Notes: generated by a model not told the origin, from the letters alone. Shown: positions 1-9,221, counted from the stretch's first letter. The stretch is 64,000 nucleotides of DNA from Paracoccus alcaliphilus (GCF_028553725.1 NZ_CP067128.1:1-64000), one strand, 5' to 3'. Translations and numbers: made by a program.

Positions 1-1188
1 ATGCGGCCACATACACGTATCGACAAGCTGATCGGCGATCACGCCGCAGCCCTTTCCGAGCGTTTGCAGGCGCATCGAGAACAGCTTTTCCCACCTGACG
101 CGAGGCGCGAACTGCGTAAATTCACCTCGGGAGAGGTGGCGGACCTGCTGGGCGTCAAGGACGCCTATCTGCGCAAGCTGGATCTGGACGGCAAAGGACC
201 CTCACCCGAGACGCGGGCCGGTGGCCGCAGATATTACAGTCCCGCCGACATTCAGGCGCTGCGCGTCATGCTGGAAAAAGGTGCCAAGGCGCCCGGGACC
301 TATCTGCCCGGACGGCGCGACGGCGACCATCTGCAAGTCATCACCGTCATCAACTTCAAGGGCGGATCGGGCAAGACCACGACGGCCGCGCATCTGGCGC
401 AGAAGCTGGCGCTGGACGGCTATCGGGTACTGGCGATCGATCTTGACCCGCAAGCCAGCTTGTCGGCGCTGCATGGGGTGCAGCCAGAATTTGATCTGGT
501 GGATGGCGGCACGCTGTATGATGCGATCCGCTATGAAGACCCTGTGCCGATCAAATCAGTGATTCAAAAGACTTATTTCACCAATCTGGACCTGATCCCC
601 GGCAATCTGGACCTGATGGAATTCGAGCACGCAACACCCATGGCGTTGCGCGAACGGTCAGGCAGCTATTTCTTTACCCGGATCGGCGACGTTCTGATCG
701 AAGTCGAAAGCGAATACGACATCGTCGTGATCGACTGCCCGCCGCAACTGGGGTTCCTGACCATGTCCGCCCTGTCCGCGGCAACCGCAATTCTGGTGAC
801 TGTTCATCCGCAGATGCTGGATGTCATGTCAATGTGTCAGTTCTTGCTGATGACATCGAACCTGCTGGGCGTTGTCGCCGATGCCGGGGGACGCATGGAT
901 TATGATTGGATGCGCTATCTCATCACCAGATACGAGCCGGGCGACGGGCCACAGAACCAGATGGTCAGCTTCATGCGCTCGATGTTCGGTGAGAATGTGC
1001 TGAACCATCCCGTATTGAAATCGACCGCAATTTCGGATGCCGGAATCACCAAACAGACCCTCTATGAGGTTGAAAAGGCTCAGTTCACGCGCTCGACCTA
1101 TGAGCGCGCGATGGAAAGCCTGAACGCGGTGAACGGAGAGATCGAGGGCTTGATCCAGGCGGCCTGGGGCCGCGGCAAGGGGGCATGA
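1..1188 (+). CDS. repA: RepA, ParA-type partition ATPase of a repABC operon
   Basis: Partition ATPase that, with RepB, segregates the plasmid and represses the repABC promoter. It has 395 residues, normal for RepA. An N-terminal winged-helix-like DNA-binding part lies around residues 41-60. The deviant Walker A is KGGSGKTT at 120-127, with DLDPQ at 147-151 and the Walker B-like VVIDCPP at 242-248. The ATG is the first base of the window, so promoter and ribosome site are not visible; the sequence was probably rotated to begin here. It overlaps repB by four bases (ATGA), the usual repABC coupling. Nothing looks damaged. Confidence 0.95.
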   Translation: MRPHTRIDKLIGDHAAALSERLQAHREQLFPPDARRELRKFTSGEVADLLGVKDAYLRKLDLDGKGPSPETRAGGRRYYSPADIQALRVMLEKGAKAPGTYLPGRRDGDHLQVITVINFKGGSGKTTTAAHLAQKLALDGYRVLAIDLDPQASLSALHGVQPEFDLVDGGTLYDAIRYEDPVPIKSVIQKTYFTNLDLIPGNLDLMEFEHATPMALRERSGSYFFTRIGDVLIEVESEYDIVVIDCPPQLGFLTMSALSAATAILVTVHPQMLDVMSMCQFLLMTSNLLGVVADAGGRMDYDWMRYLITRYEPGDGPQNQMVSFMRSMFGENVLNHPVLKSTAISDAGITKQTLYEVEKAQFTRSTYERAMESLNAVNGEIEGLIQAAWGRGKGA

Positions 1189-2111
1189 TGGCACGCAAGG
1201 ATCTGTTGAAAAACCTGATGAATGCGCCCACGACGACGGAAGAACCGCGCCCCCTGCCCCGCTCGGATCGAGGTGCGATCGGTGCTGTTTCGAAGTCGAT
1301 CAACGAGTTGAAAAGCCGCGCGATCATCGAGGTTCATCCCGACATGATCGACCGCGCCGGCATCAAGGACCGGCTGGACGAGGACGCAGCCGGGATCGAA
1401 GCCCTGAAGGAATCGATCCACGAATACGGCCAGCAGGTGCCGGTGCTGCTGCGCCATTCGCCCAATGACGAGGGCCGCTATGAGGTGGTCTTTGGCCGCC
1501 GTCGCGTTCAGGCCATGCGAGAGCTGAAGCTGCCGGTCAAGGCGATGATCCGCAGCCTGAACGACCGGGAACTGATCGTTGCCCAGGGGCAGGAGAACAC
1601 CGCCCGCAAGGACCTGAGTTTCATCGAAAAGGCAAACTTTGCCGCCCAGATGGTCAAGGCCGGATTTGATCGCAAGGTGATTTGCGACGCCCTGAGCATC
1701 GACAAGACCGTGATCTCGCGCATGCTGACCGTGACCGATGCCATCCCCGAATCCGTTATCCGTGCAATCGGGGCGGCGCCCTCGGCCGGGCGGGACCGCT
1801 GGCTGGCGCTGGCGCTGAAGGTAGCCGACCAACCGCCCTCGGAACTGATCGCTGCCGCGCAAGGACCGGATTCCGACAGCCGTTTCGCCGCCGTGCTTTC
1901 GTCATTGACCGCGCCACGCCCCCGATCCGCGCCGCAGGTTCTGCGCGGCCACGGCGAAGCGCGTCTTGGACACATCACGCGAAGCCGGAATAAAACCGTG
2001 ATCGAGATGACCGGAGAAGGACGCGCCTTTGCCGACTGGTTGGCCGATCACATTGACGAGTTTCACCGCAACTGGCTGGAAAATAAGCAGGAAAGCGGCC
2101 CGAACGACTGA
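1185..2111 (+). CDS. repB: RepB, ParB-type centromere-binding protein of a repABC operon
   Basis: Partition protein that binds parS and partners RepA. It has 308 residues with a ParB/Srx-type N domain (roughly 45-150, including the VVFGRRRVQAMRELKLPVKA segment) and a helix-turn-helix region near 160-190 (ICDALSIDKTVISRML). Two ATG codons lie at 1185 and 1188; the first overlaps the repA stop as ATGA. The two 16-bp palindromes flanking repC fit the known repABC parS consensus and are its likely targets. The frame is intact, so partition should work even though repC is broken. Confidence 0.93.
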   Translation: MMARKDLLKNLMNAPTTTEEPRPLPRSDRGAIGAVSKSINELKSRAIIEVHPDMIDRAGIKDRLDEDAAGIEALKESIHEYGQQVPVLLRHSPNDEGRYEVVFGRRRVQAMRELKLPVKAMIRSLNDRELIVAQGQENTARKDLSFIEKANFAAQMVKAGFDRKVICDALSIDKTVISRMLTVTDAIPESVIRAIGAAPSAGRDRWLALALKVADQPPSELIAAAQGPDSDSRFAAVLSSLTAPRPRSAPQVLRGHGEARLGHITRSRNKTVIEMTGEGRAFADWLADHIDEFHRNWLENKQESGPND

Positions 2112-2141
2112 ACGCAACCAATAAGGAGGCACAATAAGGCA

Positions 2142-2200
2142 AAAGAAAAGCCCCCTAGGACAAGACATCCCGAAGGGCCGTTTCTCGATCTAGCACCTCG
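2142..2200 (-). ncRNA. Candidate antisense ctRNA in the repB-repC gap
   Basis: In repABC plasmids a short antisense RNA from the repB-repC gap limits RepC synthesis. Here a leftward promoter can be drawn: TTGACA is the complement of 2225-2230 and TATCTT the complement of 2201-2206, with an 18-bp spacer. The leftward transcript would reach a U-rich stretch (complement of 2141-2150, CTTTTCTTTT) that could end it, although I see only a weak hairpin before it. The -35 box lies inside the parS palindrome. The call rests on position and these boxes, not on a conserved fold. Confidence 0.35.
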
Positions 2201-2215
2201 AAGATAACGGCAATC

Positions 2216-2231
2216 GTTGACAGCTGTCAAC
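2216..2231. other. parS centromere site 1
   Basis: Perfect 16-bp palindrome GTTGACAGCTGTCAAC, matching the repABC parS consensus GTTNNNNGCNNNNAAC. It lies between repB and repC. An identical copy lies just after repC. Confidence 0.85.
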
Positions 2232-2278
2232 CGGCGTCTTTCCGGCGAGCGATTTTCTGTTGCCCTGTGACAAGAAAC

Positions 2279-3440
2279 ATGAGGCATATTTCTGCGACGC
2301 CTTTCGGGCGCCGTCCGGTTTCGGCTGGACTTCTGGCAAACAATACGCTGGCAACGGCCCCCGCCCTGCCCCACATGCTCGACAAATGGTCGATCCTGCG
2401 CGACCTGACCGAAGCACGCAAAGCATTCGGTGTTTCGGATCGTGATCTTGCCGTGCTCGCCGGGTTGATGTCATTTCACCCCACCAAAGAGCTGCGCGAC
2501 AATGACCAGCTGATCGTTTTTCCGTCAAACGCCACCCTTTCTGGCCGGGTCCATGGAATGCCCGAAAGCACCCTGCGCCGCCACATCGCCGCACTGGTCC
2601 GCGCCGGCCTAGTTCTGCGTCATGACAGTCCGAACGGCAAGCGTTATGCCACCCGCAACAGCACTGGACAGATCGATCGCGCTTTCGGCTTTGATCTGCG
2701 GCCATTGCTTGTCCGCGCCGCCGAGATCACCGAGGCTGCCAAAGCTACCCGACAGCTTGCCCTACAGCTTCGCCGCCTGCGGGAAAGCGTCGTTCTGCGG
2801 CTGCGCGACGCATCCAAATTGCTTGCCTGGGCAAATGACGCCTCAGTACGCGCGACCGATACCCTGTCGCAGATGCTGTCTGACGCCCAACGTCAGATCC
2901 GGCGCAAACTGCCCCTTTCTGACCTGCAGAAACTCGCCATTGCTCTCGACGACCTGTTGGCGGAAGTCCCGGATACTGGCTCAAACAGTAGAAATGAGCG
3001 ACAAAGCCAGCCAAAATGAGCGGCACTATCAGAGTTCAGACTCAGAATCTTATGAATCTGAAACATGCGAAGAGGAACAAAAAATTCCCCCCGCTGACAC
3101 CAGTGAGCCCAGACTTCCGCTGGAGCTGGTGCTGAAAGCAGCACCGGACATTACCACCTACACCCGTCAGCCTATCCAGAGTTGGAGGGATCTCTTGAAT
3201 GTCGCTACATTTGTCCACCCCATGCTTGGCATCAGTGTTGATGCATGGGTATCCGCACGGCGACATATGGGGAATGATACGGCTGCCGTGGCTCTGGCCT
3301 ACATATTGCAGCGCGCTGAGATGATCCGTAGTCCAGGTGGTTATTTGCGGGCATTAACGGGAAAGGCTGCGAACGGAGTGTTCTCGGCGGGCCCGATGGT
3401 CATGGCCTTATTGTCAGCGGATCATATGCAGAGAGCCTGA
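2279..3440 (+). pseudogene. repC: repC replication initiator, frameshifted
   Basis: RepC is the replicase of repABC plasmids. The ATG at 2279 opens a frame with the typical N-terminus (TPFGRRPVSAG) and winged-helix region, but it stops at 3019. The C-terminal half (NERHYQSSDSES, then QPIQSWRDLLNVATFVHP, LGISVDAW, SPGGYLRALT, FSAGPMVMALL) lies in the +1 frame and ends at 3440. Removing one A from the AAA at about 2983-2985 would restore a single 386-residue frame, a normal RepC length, and would join to the family-typical MSxxxSQNERH motif. I read it as an inactivating single-base insertion or a sequencing error. Confidence 0.85.
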
Positions 3441-3442
3441 AT

Positions 3443-3458
3443 GTTGACAGCTGTCAAC
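3443..3458. other. parS centromere site 2
   Basis: Second exact copy of GTTGACAGCTGTCAAC, starting two bases after the repC stop. With site 1 it brackets repC. The remaining bases up to the insertion sequence at 3647 show no gene. Confidence 0.85.
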
Positions 3459-3646
3459 TGCGACTGTGTGACGGCGAGGGCAACGCGAGGTTCTCAAACC
3501 CATGCAATCTCGGATCTCATTGAGCGGTAAACGGTGCAAATAGGCTTATGTCCTGTGCCGTCCAGAACGGGAAGAAATGTCGTACCATCAGCCCACATCG
3601 CACGGCGTTGATCAGTTCATGTCGGCATAAGAAAAACGGAAAGCTA

Positions 3647-4478
3647 GGGTCAGGACCCATTGATTTCTGCGAGGCGGCGTGATTCACGGTTCGAAAAACG
3701 AGCGGTGAACATGTCTGATCTCTTCTGGTTGACCGACGCCCAGATGGCGCGTCTTGAGCCCTATTTTCCGAAGTCCCACGGCAAACCCCGCGTCGATGAT
3801 CGGCGTGTCTTGAGCGGGATTATCTTCATCAATCGCAATGGGTTGCGTTGGCGCGATGCGCCTGCGGAATACGGCCCCCACAAGACGCTCTACAACCGAT
3901 GGAAGCGGTGGAGCGACAAGGGCATCTTTGCGCAGATGATGGCTGGCCTGGCAGCCGATCACGGCGAGGAAAAGACGGTCATGATCGACGCGACTTATCT
4001 CAAAGTCCACCGAACCGCGACCAGCATGGCCGCGAAAAAGGGGGGCGTGGACGCCTGATTGGCCGAACGAAGGGCGGCATGAACACCAAGCTGCACGCCG
4101 TCTGTGACAGTCAGGGACGCCCACTCAATCTTTTCGTCACCGCCGGGCAGGTCAGCGACTACATCGGCGCACGGGCTTTGCTGGGTAGCTTGCCAAACGT
4201 GGAATGGCTGCTCGGGGACCGGGGCTATGACGCCGACTGGTTCAGAGACGCGTTGAAAGACAAAGGGATACGCGCCTGCATCCCCGGCCGAAAGCAGCGC
4301 AAGACGCCCGTGAAATACGACAAGCGACGCTACAAACGGCGCAATCGCATCGAGATCATGTTCGGCAGGCTCAAGGATTGGCGACGTGTGGCGACCCGAT
4401 ACGACAGATGCCCAAAGGTCTTCCTCTCCGCCATCGCACTCGCGGCGCTCGTCATTTATTGGCTATGAGTCCTGAGCC
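3647..4478 (+). mobile_element. IS5-family (IS427 group) insertion sequence, intact copy 1
   Basis: An 832-bp element bounded by imperfect inverted repeats: GGGTCAGGACCCAT on the left and, read inward, GGCTCAGGACTCAT on the right. It is flanked by TA on both sides (3645-3646 and 4479-4480), a 2-bp target duplication as expected for this group. Ends were set by comparing it with the full copy at 54250-55081. It sits between the repABC region and the first catabolic operon. Confidence 0.92.
3711..4468 (+). CDS. IS427-group transposase, two frames joined by -1 frameshifting
   Basis: DDE transposase split into orfA (3711-4058, beginning MSDLFWLTDAQM) and an overlapping orfB frame ending at 4468. 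The frames differ by -1. They overlap at a run of five A and six G followed by C (4035-4046); the heptamer G-GGG-GGC at 4040-4046 is a good slip site. Catalytic motifs are MIDATYLK in orfA and LLGDRGYDADW and RIEIMFGRLKDW in orfB. It differs from copies 2 and 3 in reading YLKVH instead of YLKAH, a single base change. Confidence 0.88.
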
Positions 4479-4480
4479 TA

Positions 4481-4656
4481 ATTTGCATGGCGTCGAGCAT
4501 TTCGGCCAGACTGGAGCGATTGGTGATTTCTATCGCCATTTCCCCATCGACCGACAGCGCTGGTGCCAGCCGTCGCCGGACTGAAGGATGGCGCGAGGCC
4601 CTGACGGGCCGATATCCGAGGGCACTTCTGACAGTGCCCCCGGAAATGTCTGGCAA
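4481..4656 (-). other. Unrecognised coding-like fragment cut by IS copy 1
   Basis: A leftward frame starts at a TTG just after ridA and runs into the insertion sequence, where any original C-terminus is lost. The peptide (PDISGGTVRSALG, later DGEMAIEITNRSSLAEML) matches no family I know. The hairpin GGCACT-TCTGAC-AGTGCC at 4621-4638 lies within it and might instead be a transcription end for the ridA operon, so this may not be coding at all. Confidence 0.25.
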
Positions 4657-4659
4657 TGC

Positions 4660-5007
4660 TCAGACCTTGGCGGCGGAGATTACGATCTCGACCAGAACGT
4701 TCTCTCCCAGATCGGCCACGCCAATGGTTGCTCGGGTCGGCAGATCGTCAGCCTTGATCCAGTTCAGCCACGCTTGGTTCATTCCGTCCTTTTGGGAGAA
4801 ATCGGAAATATAGATCATCGCGGTCAGCAGGCTACTTTTCGATGCGCCGACTTCGGCCATCAGCTCGTCTAAGCGGTCGCAGATATCTTGGGTCTGGCCC
4901 TTCATGTCGCGGGTCAGATCGCGCGAGATCAGGCCGCCGAAATAGAATACGCCATTGTATTCGACCACGCGGTGGCCAATGGGAATCTGAAGGTGTCGTT
5001 TGATCAC
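4660..5007 (-). CDS. RidA/YjgF/Rut family enamine-imine deaminase
   Basis: Small trimeric enzyme of the RidA family (115 residues), which hydrolyses reactive imines or enamines released by amine-oxidising enzymes. The start is GTG with a good ribosome site (GGAG, eight bases upstream). Family features include the FYFGGLISRD segment and ATIGVADLGENVLVEI near the C-terminus, where RidA proteins usually have xRxxVxxxxLPxxxxVE. The arginine of the canonical R-x-x-V motif is present as TRATIGV. It is the last gene of a leftward operon of FAD-dependent amine dehydrogenases, whose imine products it would clear. Confidence 0.85.
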   Translation of the reverse strand: MIKRHLQIPIGHRVVEYNGVFYFGGLISRDLTRDMKGQTQDICDRLDELMAEVGASKSSLLTAMIYISDFSQKDGMNQAWLNWIKADDLPTRATIGVADLGENVLVEIVISAAKV

Positions 5008-5032
5008 GTTTTTTCTCCTTTGTGATGGTTCG

Positions 5033-6172
5033 TTAGTGGGTGAGGGTGCCGCCCTCCGCGCGCGTTGGGAGAAACGGCAACAAGACCTTGGGCGTGTCGC
5101 CGGTATCTATTGCCTGGGCCAGCAATTTGCCGACGACCGGGCCGAGATAGAACCCATGCGCTGAGAAACCGAAGCAATGCCAAAGGTCTGTGGAGTAGGA
5201 CGAGGCGCCGATATATCCGGCGTGATCCGGTGCGAAGCCTTCGAGCCCGGCCCAGCACCGGGTCAGGGCCGCCTGCGCCAGCGTGGGAAAGACATGCTGG
5301 GCCAGCGCAAGGTTATAAGCCAGCCTGTCGTGGTCCAGACCGGCATGAACGGCGGTGTCGCTGACGTGGCCGCGATAGCCGCCGCCGATCAGGTAGGTGC
5401 CGTTTAAGGCCTGCTTCACCGACAGGCGGTGCCCGACATGGCCGACTACCGGGCCTAGCAGGGCAGGGGTGCGGGCGGACACGCTCATCATGAGGGCCTG
5501 TCGGGTCAGGGGGAACCGTTCACCGACCAGCGCCGCGATATCGCCGCCCCAGCCTCCAGCACAATTGATCAGCACCGGCGCCTGAAACGCCTGCGTGGCA
5601 GAGACACAGTGCCACACGTCGCCAACCCGTGTTATGGCCTGCACCCGGCATCCTTCGAAAAGGCCCACGCCTGCGCGCTGAAGGTTTAGCCGAAAGGCGT
5701 GTAGAGTGCGGGCCGGATCGGCCGAACCGCATTCGGCGGCCCAGATCCCGCCTGTGATGCTGTCGCCCAGTCCCGGCTGAAGGTCCCGCAGTGCGCCCCG
5801 GTCCAGCCATTCCTCTGTTATCGACGAATACCGACGGACGCGCTCCATCGCGGTGCGGGCGGTTTCGAACTGGGCCTCGGTTTCGACCACACGCAAATAG
5901 CCGTTTCGGCGAAACCCGCAATCATCGCCCAGCATCTCAGCAATCTCGGGCCAGACCTTAAGCGCGCTTTCGGCCAACGGCAATTCGAAATGGATGCGCG
6001 GAATGTGGTGAATACTGCCGGCGTTCACCCCTGAGGCATGGCACCCGATTCGGTTACGCTCCAAAAGGTTGACGGAATAGCCACGCCGTGCAAGATGCAG
6101 CGAGGTCGAGGCGCCGTGAATGCCGCCGCCGATAACGATCACGTCGGCACTGTGTGATACGGCCCCGGTCAT
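5033..6172 (-). CDS. FAD-dependent oxidoreductase, DadA/HcnC/sarcosine-oxidase beta type
   Basis: A 379-residue flavoprotein of the glycine oxidase / HcnC / OoxB group, the catalytic subunit of heteromeric amine, D-amino-acid or opine dehydrogenases. The dinucleotide fold VIVIGGGIHGAST is at residues 11-22, and GLEGFAPDHAGYIG near the C-terminus is typical of the family. I chose the ATG at 6172 because it overlaps the upstream stop (ATGA); the frame is open further upstream without sense. Together with the 485- and 100-residue products it forms an HcnABC/OoxAB-like three-part enzyme. The substrate is not fixed by sequence. Confidence 0.82.
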   Translation of the reverse strand: MTGAVSHSADVIVIGGGIHGASTSLHLARRGYSVNLLERNRIGCHASGVNAGSIHHIPRIHFELPLAESALKVWPEIAEMLGDDCGFRRNGYLRVVETEAQFETARTAMERVRRYSSITEEWLDRGALRDLQPGLGDSITGGIWAAECGSADPARTLHAFRLNLQRAGVGLFEGCRVQAITRVGDVWHCVSATQAFQAPVLINCAGGWGGDIAALVGERFPLTRQALMMSVSARTPALLGPVVGHVGHRLSVKQALNGTYLIGGGYRGHVSDTAVHAGLDHDRLAYNLALAQHVFPTLAQAALTRCWAGLEGFAPDHAGYIGASSYSTDLWHCFGFSAHGFYLGPVVGKLLAQAIDTGDTPKVLLPFLPTRAEGGTLTH

Positions 6173-7626
6173 GGCTTGTCGCTTGTATAGACAAAGCCTT
6201 CGCCAGGCAGCGCGACGCTGATGTCGATGCCCTTGGCCAAGGCGCCCAGCGGGATCGGTTTCAGCGGCGCGCGCACCGTCATCTGGCGCGCCTTTGACGG
6301 GTCGATGCCAGCGCCCTCGGCCAATGCAAGGGTGGCCATATCGGCGCAGATGCGGCCCTGACATAGGCCCATGCCACAGCGGCTCACAGCCTTGAAGTGA
6401 TCGAAATCGCCGATCCCAGCGCGGGTCATTGCGCGCAATGTGCCAAAGCTGACTTCTTCACAGCGGCATAGCAATGTGTCGTCAGGCAGGGTGCGTGCGT
6501 GTGACGGGGCAGGGGCGAACAGATGATTCAGAAACCGCCGTTCGCGGGTTGAGCGGCGGTGGAAGGCGAGGAGCGGTATCGCACGCTCGTGATAGTCATG
6601 GGTCGAAATCGCCCCTAGCTTGCAGGCAGCGTCCAAAGCCGCAAGATGCCCCGCATTCCGCGCCGCCAACGCGCCATTGCTGCCGGTTGCATCCCCCGCG
6701 ACCGAAACATCGGGGTGCGAGGTTTGACCTGCCTTGTCCGCATCGGGCGCCCAAGCCTGCAACAGCGGCGACCAGTAATGGGTACAGCCCAGAAGCCGAG
6801 TCAATTGAGTGTCGGGGACGATACCCAGATGCGTCACCAGCAGCGGTGTGGAGATCTGGTGTTCGGTGCCGCGATAGGTGAAGGTGACGGCCTTCAGCAG
6901 GTCGGTGCCTTGGGCCGCGACCTGTGTGACGTTTTGATACCGCGGCAGTTTCGCACGGGTTATGCGGCACAGAAGGTTCACCCCCTGCCACAGCGTCGTG
7001 CCAGCCATCACGGCGCCAGGCACAAAGCGTGCGGCGCGCAGTACATTGGACGAGGGCGTGGTATCGAGCAGCGCCGAAACGGTCACGCCCTGCTCCAGCA
7101 ACTGTGTGGCCAGCAACAGCAACAGCGGCCCCGATCCGGCCAGAACGACGGGGCAGTCGGGCAGACAATTGCTGTCTTTCATCAGGGTCTGGATCGCGCC
7201 GGCGGTCATCACTCCGGGCAGTGTCCAGCCGGGAAAGGCAAAGGGGCGCTCCTTGGCGCCGGTGGCCACAAGGATGCGGCGCGCCTTCAGGTGTTTCAGA
7301 CCGGGTTCAGCCAGCAGATGTACCTGCCACACATCCCCCGGGGTGCGGGTCACGTCGATCACCGTGTGCCCGGTGAAAATCGCGGGGTCATTGGCGGTTT
7401 GCACCGCGTCGACGGCCTTGGCGGCCCATGGACCATCGGCGCCATAGGTATCAGACAGCGGTTTTCCGGCGGCGCAGGCTGACAAAATGCCTTTGTAGAT
7501 GCGCCCGCCCGCCCGTGCGTTTTCATCGACAAGCGCGACGTCAAGGCCGCAGGCGCCGGCGGTCTGGAAGGCGGCCAATCCTGCGGGTCCGGCTCCGAGG
7601 ATAACGAGGTCAAGGGGTTCTGTCAC
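6169..7626 (-). CDS. FAD/NAD(P)-binding oxidoreductase with C-terminal BFD-like [2Fe-2S] domain, HcnB/OoxA type
   Basis: A 485-residue subunit like HcnB of hydrogen cyanide synthase and the large subunit of octopine or nopaline oxidases. The N-terminal FAD motif LVILGAGPAGLAA is near residues 7-19, and a second nucleotide fold (VVLAGSGPLLLLLATQL) is central. A BFD-like iron-sulfur domain follows, with cysteines at about 387, 389, 417 and 422 (CRCEE and RCGMGLCQGR). It starts five bases after the small ferredoxin-like subunit gene and overlaps the next gene by four. It probably passes electrons between flavin and iron-sulfur centres. Confidence 0.85.
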   Translation of the reverse strand: MTEPLDLVILGAGPAGLAAFQTAGACGLDVALVDENARAGGRIYKGILSACAAGKPLSDTYGADGPWAAKAVDAVQTANDPAIFTGHTVIDVTRTPGDVWQVHLLAEPGLKHLKARRILVATGAKERPFAFPGWTLPGVMTAGAIQTLMKDSNCLPDCPVVLAGSGPLLLLLATQLLEQGVTVSALLDTTPSSNVLRAARFVPGAVMAGTTLWQGVNLLCRITRAKLPRYQNVTQVAAQGTDLLKAVTFTYRGTEHQISTPLLVTHLGIVPDTQLTRLLGCTHYWSPLLQAWAPDADKAGQTSHPDVSVAGDATGSNGALAARNAGHLAALDAACKLGAISTHDYHERAIPLLAFHRRSTRERRFLNHLFAPAPSHARTLPDDTLLCRCEEVSFGTLRAMTRAGIGDFDHFKAVSRCGMGLCQGRICADMATLALAEGAGIDPSKARQMTVRAPLKPIPLGALAKGIDISVALPGEGFVYTSDKP

Positions 7627-7630
7627 GATG

Positions 7631-7933
7631 TCAAACTCTCTGACGGGCTACTTGCATACCTTCGCGCACCCGCGTCATGCAGGCCTGACAGCCGGACACG
7701 CCATCAATGGTCATGGTGCAGTCAAAGCATTGCCCGATGCCGCAATAGGCGCTGCGTTGTGCGCCCGATCCGCTAGCCCTTCGCCCTGCCGGGTAGCCCG
7801 TTACAAGCAACGCGGCCACGACCGAGACGTTTTCAGGCACGCGCAGCGCCGTACCCTCAAACGAAATGACCACGGTTTGGGTGGATGCGGTCAGACGGAA
7901 CGCCGGCCCAAAAGTGCTCGTTTCAGGCGACAT
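7631..7933 (-). CDS. (2Fe-2S)-binding small subunit, HcnA/SoxA type
   Basis: A 100-residue plant-ferredoxin-like subunit with Cys64, Cys69 and Cys72 (CGIGQCFDC) and a fourth ligand in GCQAC at 82-85, the pattern of HcnA and of D-hydroxyproline or opine dehydrogenase small subunits. I chose the ATG at 7933, which overlaps the end of the dadA-like gene by 11 bases; the longer open frame upstream only reads through dadA. It is followed at once by the HcnB-like subunit gene, with which it should form a complex. Confidence 0.8.
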   Translation of the reverse strand: MSPETSTFGPAFRLTASTQTVVISFEGTALRVPENVSVVAALLVTGYPAGRRASGSGAQRSAYCGIGQCFDCTMTIDGVSGCQACMTRVREGMQVARQRV

Positions 7934-9221
7934 CGGCAACGGACCGGTGACGCGAGAACCGATCGGCTCCATAGGGCGTGATGTCGACGCGGGGCGGTTT
8001 GCCCAGCATGAGGTCTGAAATGACATGGCCGCTGACTGCCGCCTGGGTCAAACCCATCTGCCCGTGCCCGAAAGCCAGCAAGGCGTTGCTCAGCCCGGGT
8101 GCACGGTCAAGGATCGGAACACCGTCGGGCAGGGATGGGCGGCAGCCCATCCAGCGGTCGGATGCACCGACCTGCAACTGGGGAAACAGGCGCTTGGCGG
8201 CGGTCTGGATCTGGTGGAACAGTTTTTCGCTAGGCGGCGCGTCGAAGTCCGCGAACTCGACCAGTCCGGCAAAGCGTAGGCCCGATTGCATTGGGGTAAC
8301 GGCTATCCCGAGTGCGGGAACCAGCATCGGCAGTTGCGTCTCGACTCCTGGCTGGGCGATCATCAGGTGATAGCCCCGATGCCCGACAATCGGTGCGCCA
8401 CAGTTCAACTGCGCGGCAAGCCCGCTGGAATGGGCTCCAGCCGCCAGAACGACGTGACCGACCTCGTATGTCTGCCCCGATGCCGTACGCAACTGGCTAA
8501 CGCGGTTGCCGGACTTGATGATCTCGGAGACGGGCGCGTTGATGAACTGGCCGCCATCGGCCATGAAACGATCAAACAGTGCCTGGCTCAGCGCGCCAGG
8601 GCCCAGAACATGACCTGCCTCATGCGCAAGCATTGCACCGGCAACAGGCCGCGCAAGGCTTGGCACCAGATTGGCCACCTCGGATGCCGACAGATCAGTC
8701 AGGCTCATCCCGCGGGCACGGCGAACTTCGTTGTGGGCTTCGGCGGCACGTCGCTCGGCGTCGGTGAGGTAAATATAAAGACAGCCGTTACGCTGAAACA
8801 GCGCGCGAGCGTCTGGCAGGTCGTCCAGCAGGGTCATCCAGTGATCGAACCCGACCAGCGACAGACCCGCCATAGCGCGAGAAATGCGGTCGAACTGCGA
8901 AATGCGGCAGGCCTTGGCGAAATGCCACAGAAAGGGCGCCATGCGCGGCAGATAGGACGGTTTCAGGCTGAGCGGGCCGGTGCTGCCGAACAAAAGGCCA
9001 GGCAGCTTGCACAGGGTTTCCATGCTGGCCTCGGGAATGACGGCGGAACCGGCGATCAGGCCCGCGTTTCCATAGGATGCCCCAGCGCCCGGCTTGCCCG
9101 GGTCGAACAAGGCAACGTCAAAGCCATCACGCTGTAGCCTGCGCGCACAAGCCAGGCCGACAAGCCCCGCACCGATGACCGCAACCAGCCCCGCACCTGG
9201 AGCGATTTTCCCCGACGACAT
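7923..9221 (-). CDS. DadA-like FAD-dependent D-amino acid dehydrogenase
   Basis: A 432-residue flavoprotein of the DAO superfamily, DadA branch, which oxidises D-amino acids to imino acids. The FAD motif VIGAGLVGLACARRL is at 15-29, then SYGNAGLIAG, a diagnostic DadA-type segment. WMGCRPSLPDGVPILDRAP and GHGQMGLTQAAVSG near the C-terminus are also family-typical. It stands between the TRAP transporter and the three-subunit dehydrogenase, so the operon encodes two different amine-oxidising flavoenzymes. RidA downstream fits an imine product. Confidence 0.85.
   Translation of the reverse strand: MSSGKIAPGAGLVAVIGAGLVGLACARRLQRDGFDVALFDPGKPGAGASYGNAGLIAGSAVIPEASMETLCKLPGLLFGSTGPLSLKPSYLPRMAPFLWHFAKACRISQFDRISRAMAGLSLVGFDHWMTLLDDLPDARALFQRNGCLYIYLTDAERRAAEAHNEVRRARGMSLTDLSASEVANLVPSLARPVAGAMLAHEAGHVLGPGALSQALFDRFMADGGQFINAPVSEIIKSGNRVSQLRTASGQTYEVGHVVLAAGAHSSGLAAQLNCGAPIVGHRGYHLMIAQPGVETQLPMLVPALGIAVTPMQSGLRFAGLVEFADFDAPPSEKLFHQIQTAAKRLFPQLQVGASDRWMGCRPSLPDGVPILDRAPGLSNALLAFGHGQMGLTQAAVSGHVISDLMLGKPPRVDITPYGADRFSRHRSVADVA

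Noticed and set aside
2992..3022. A 22-bp duplication as the cause of the repC frameshift
   Set aside because: Only 9 bases are repeated and the sequence between them encodes the RepC-typical MSDKASQ motif, so a single-base insertion slightly upstream explains the data better.
5033..7933. Hydrogen cyanide synthase hcnABC
   Set aside because: The three subunits are of that general type, but the same architecture serves opine, D-hydroxyproline and other amine dehydrogenases. The TRAP importer, DadA-like enzyme and RidA point to catabolism, so I gave no hcn symbols.
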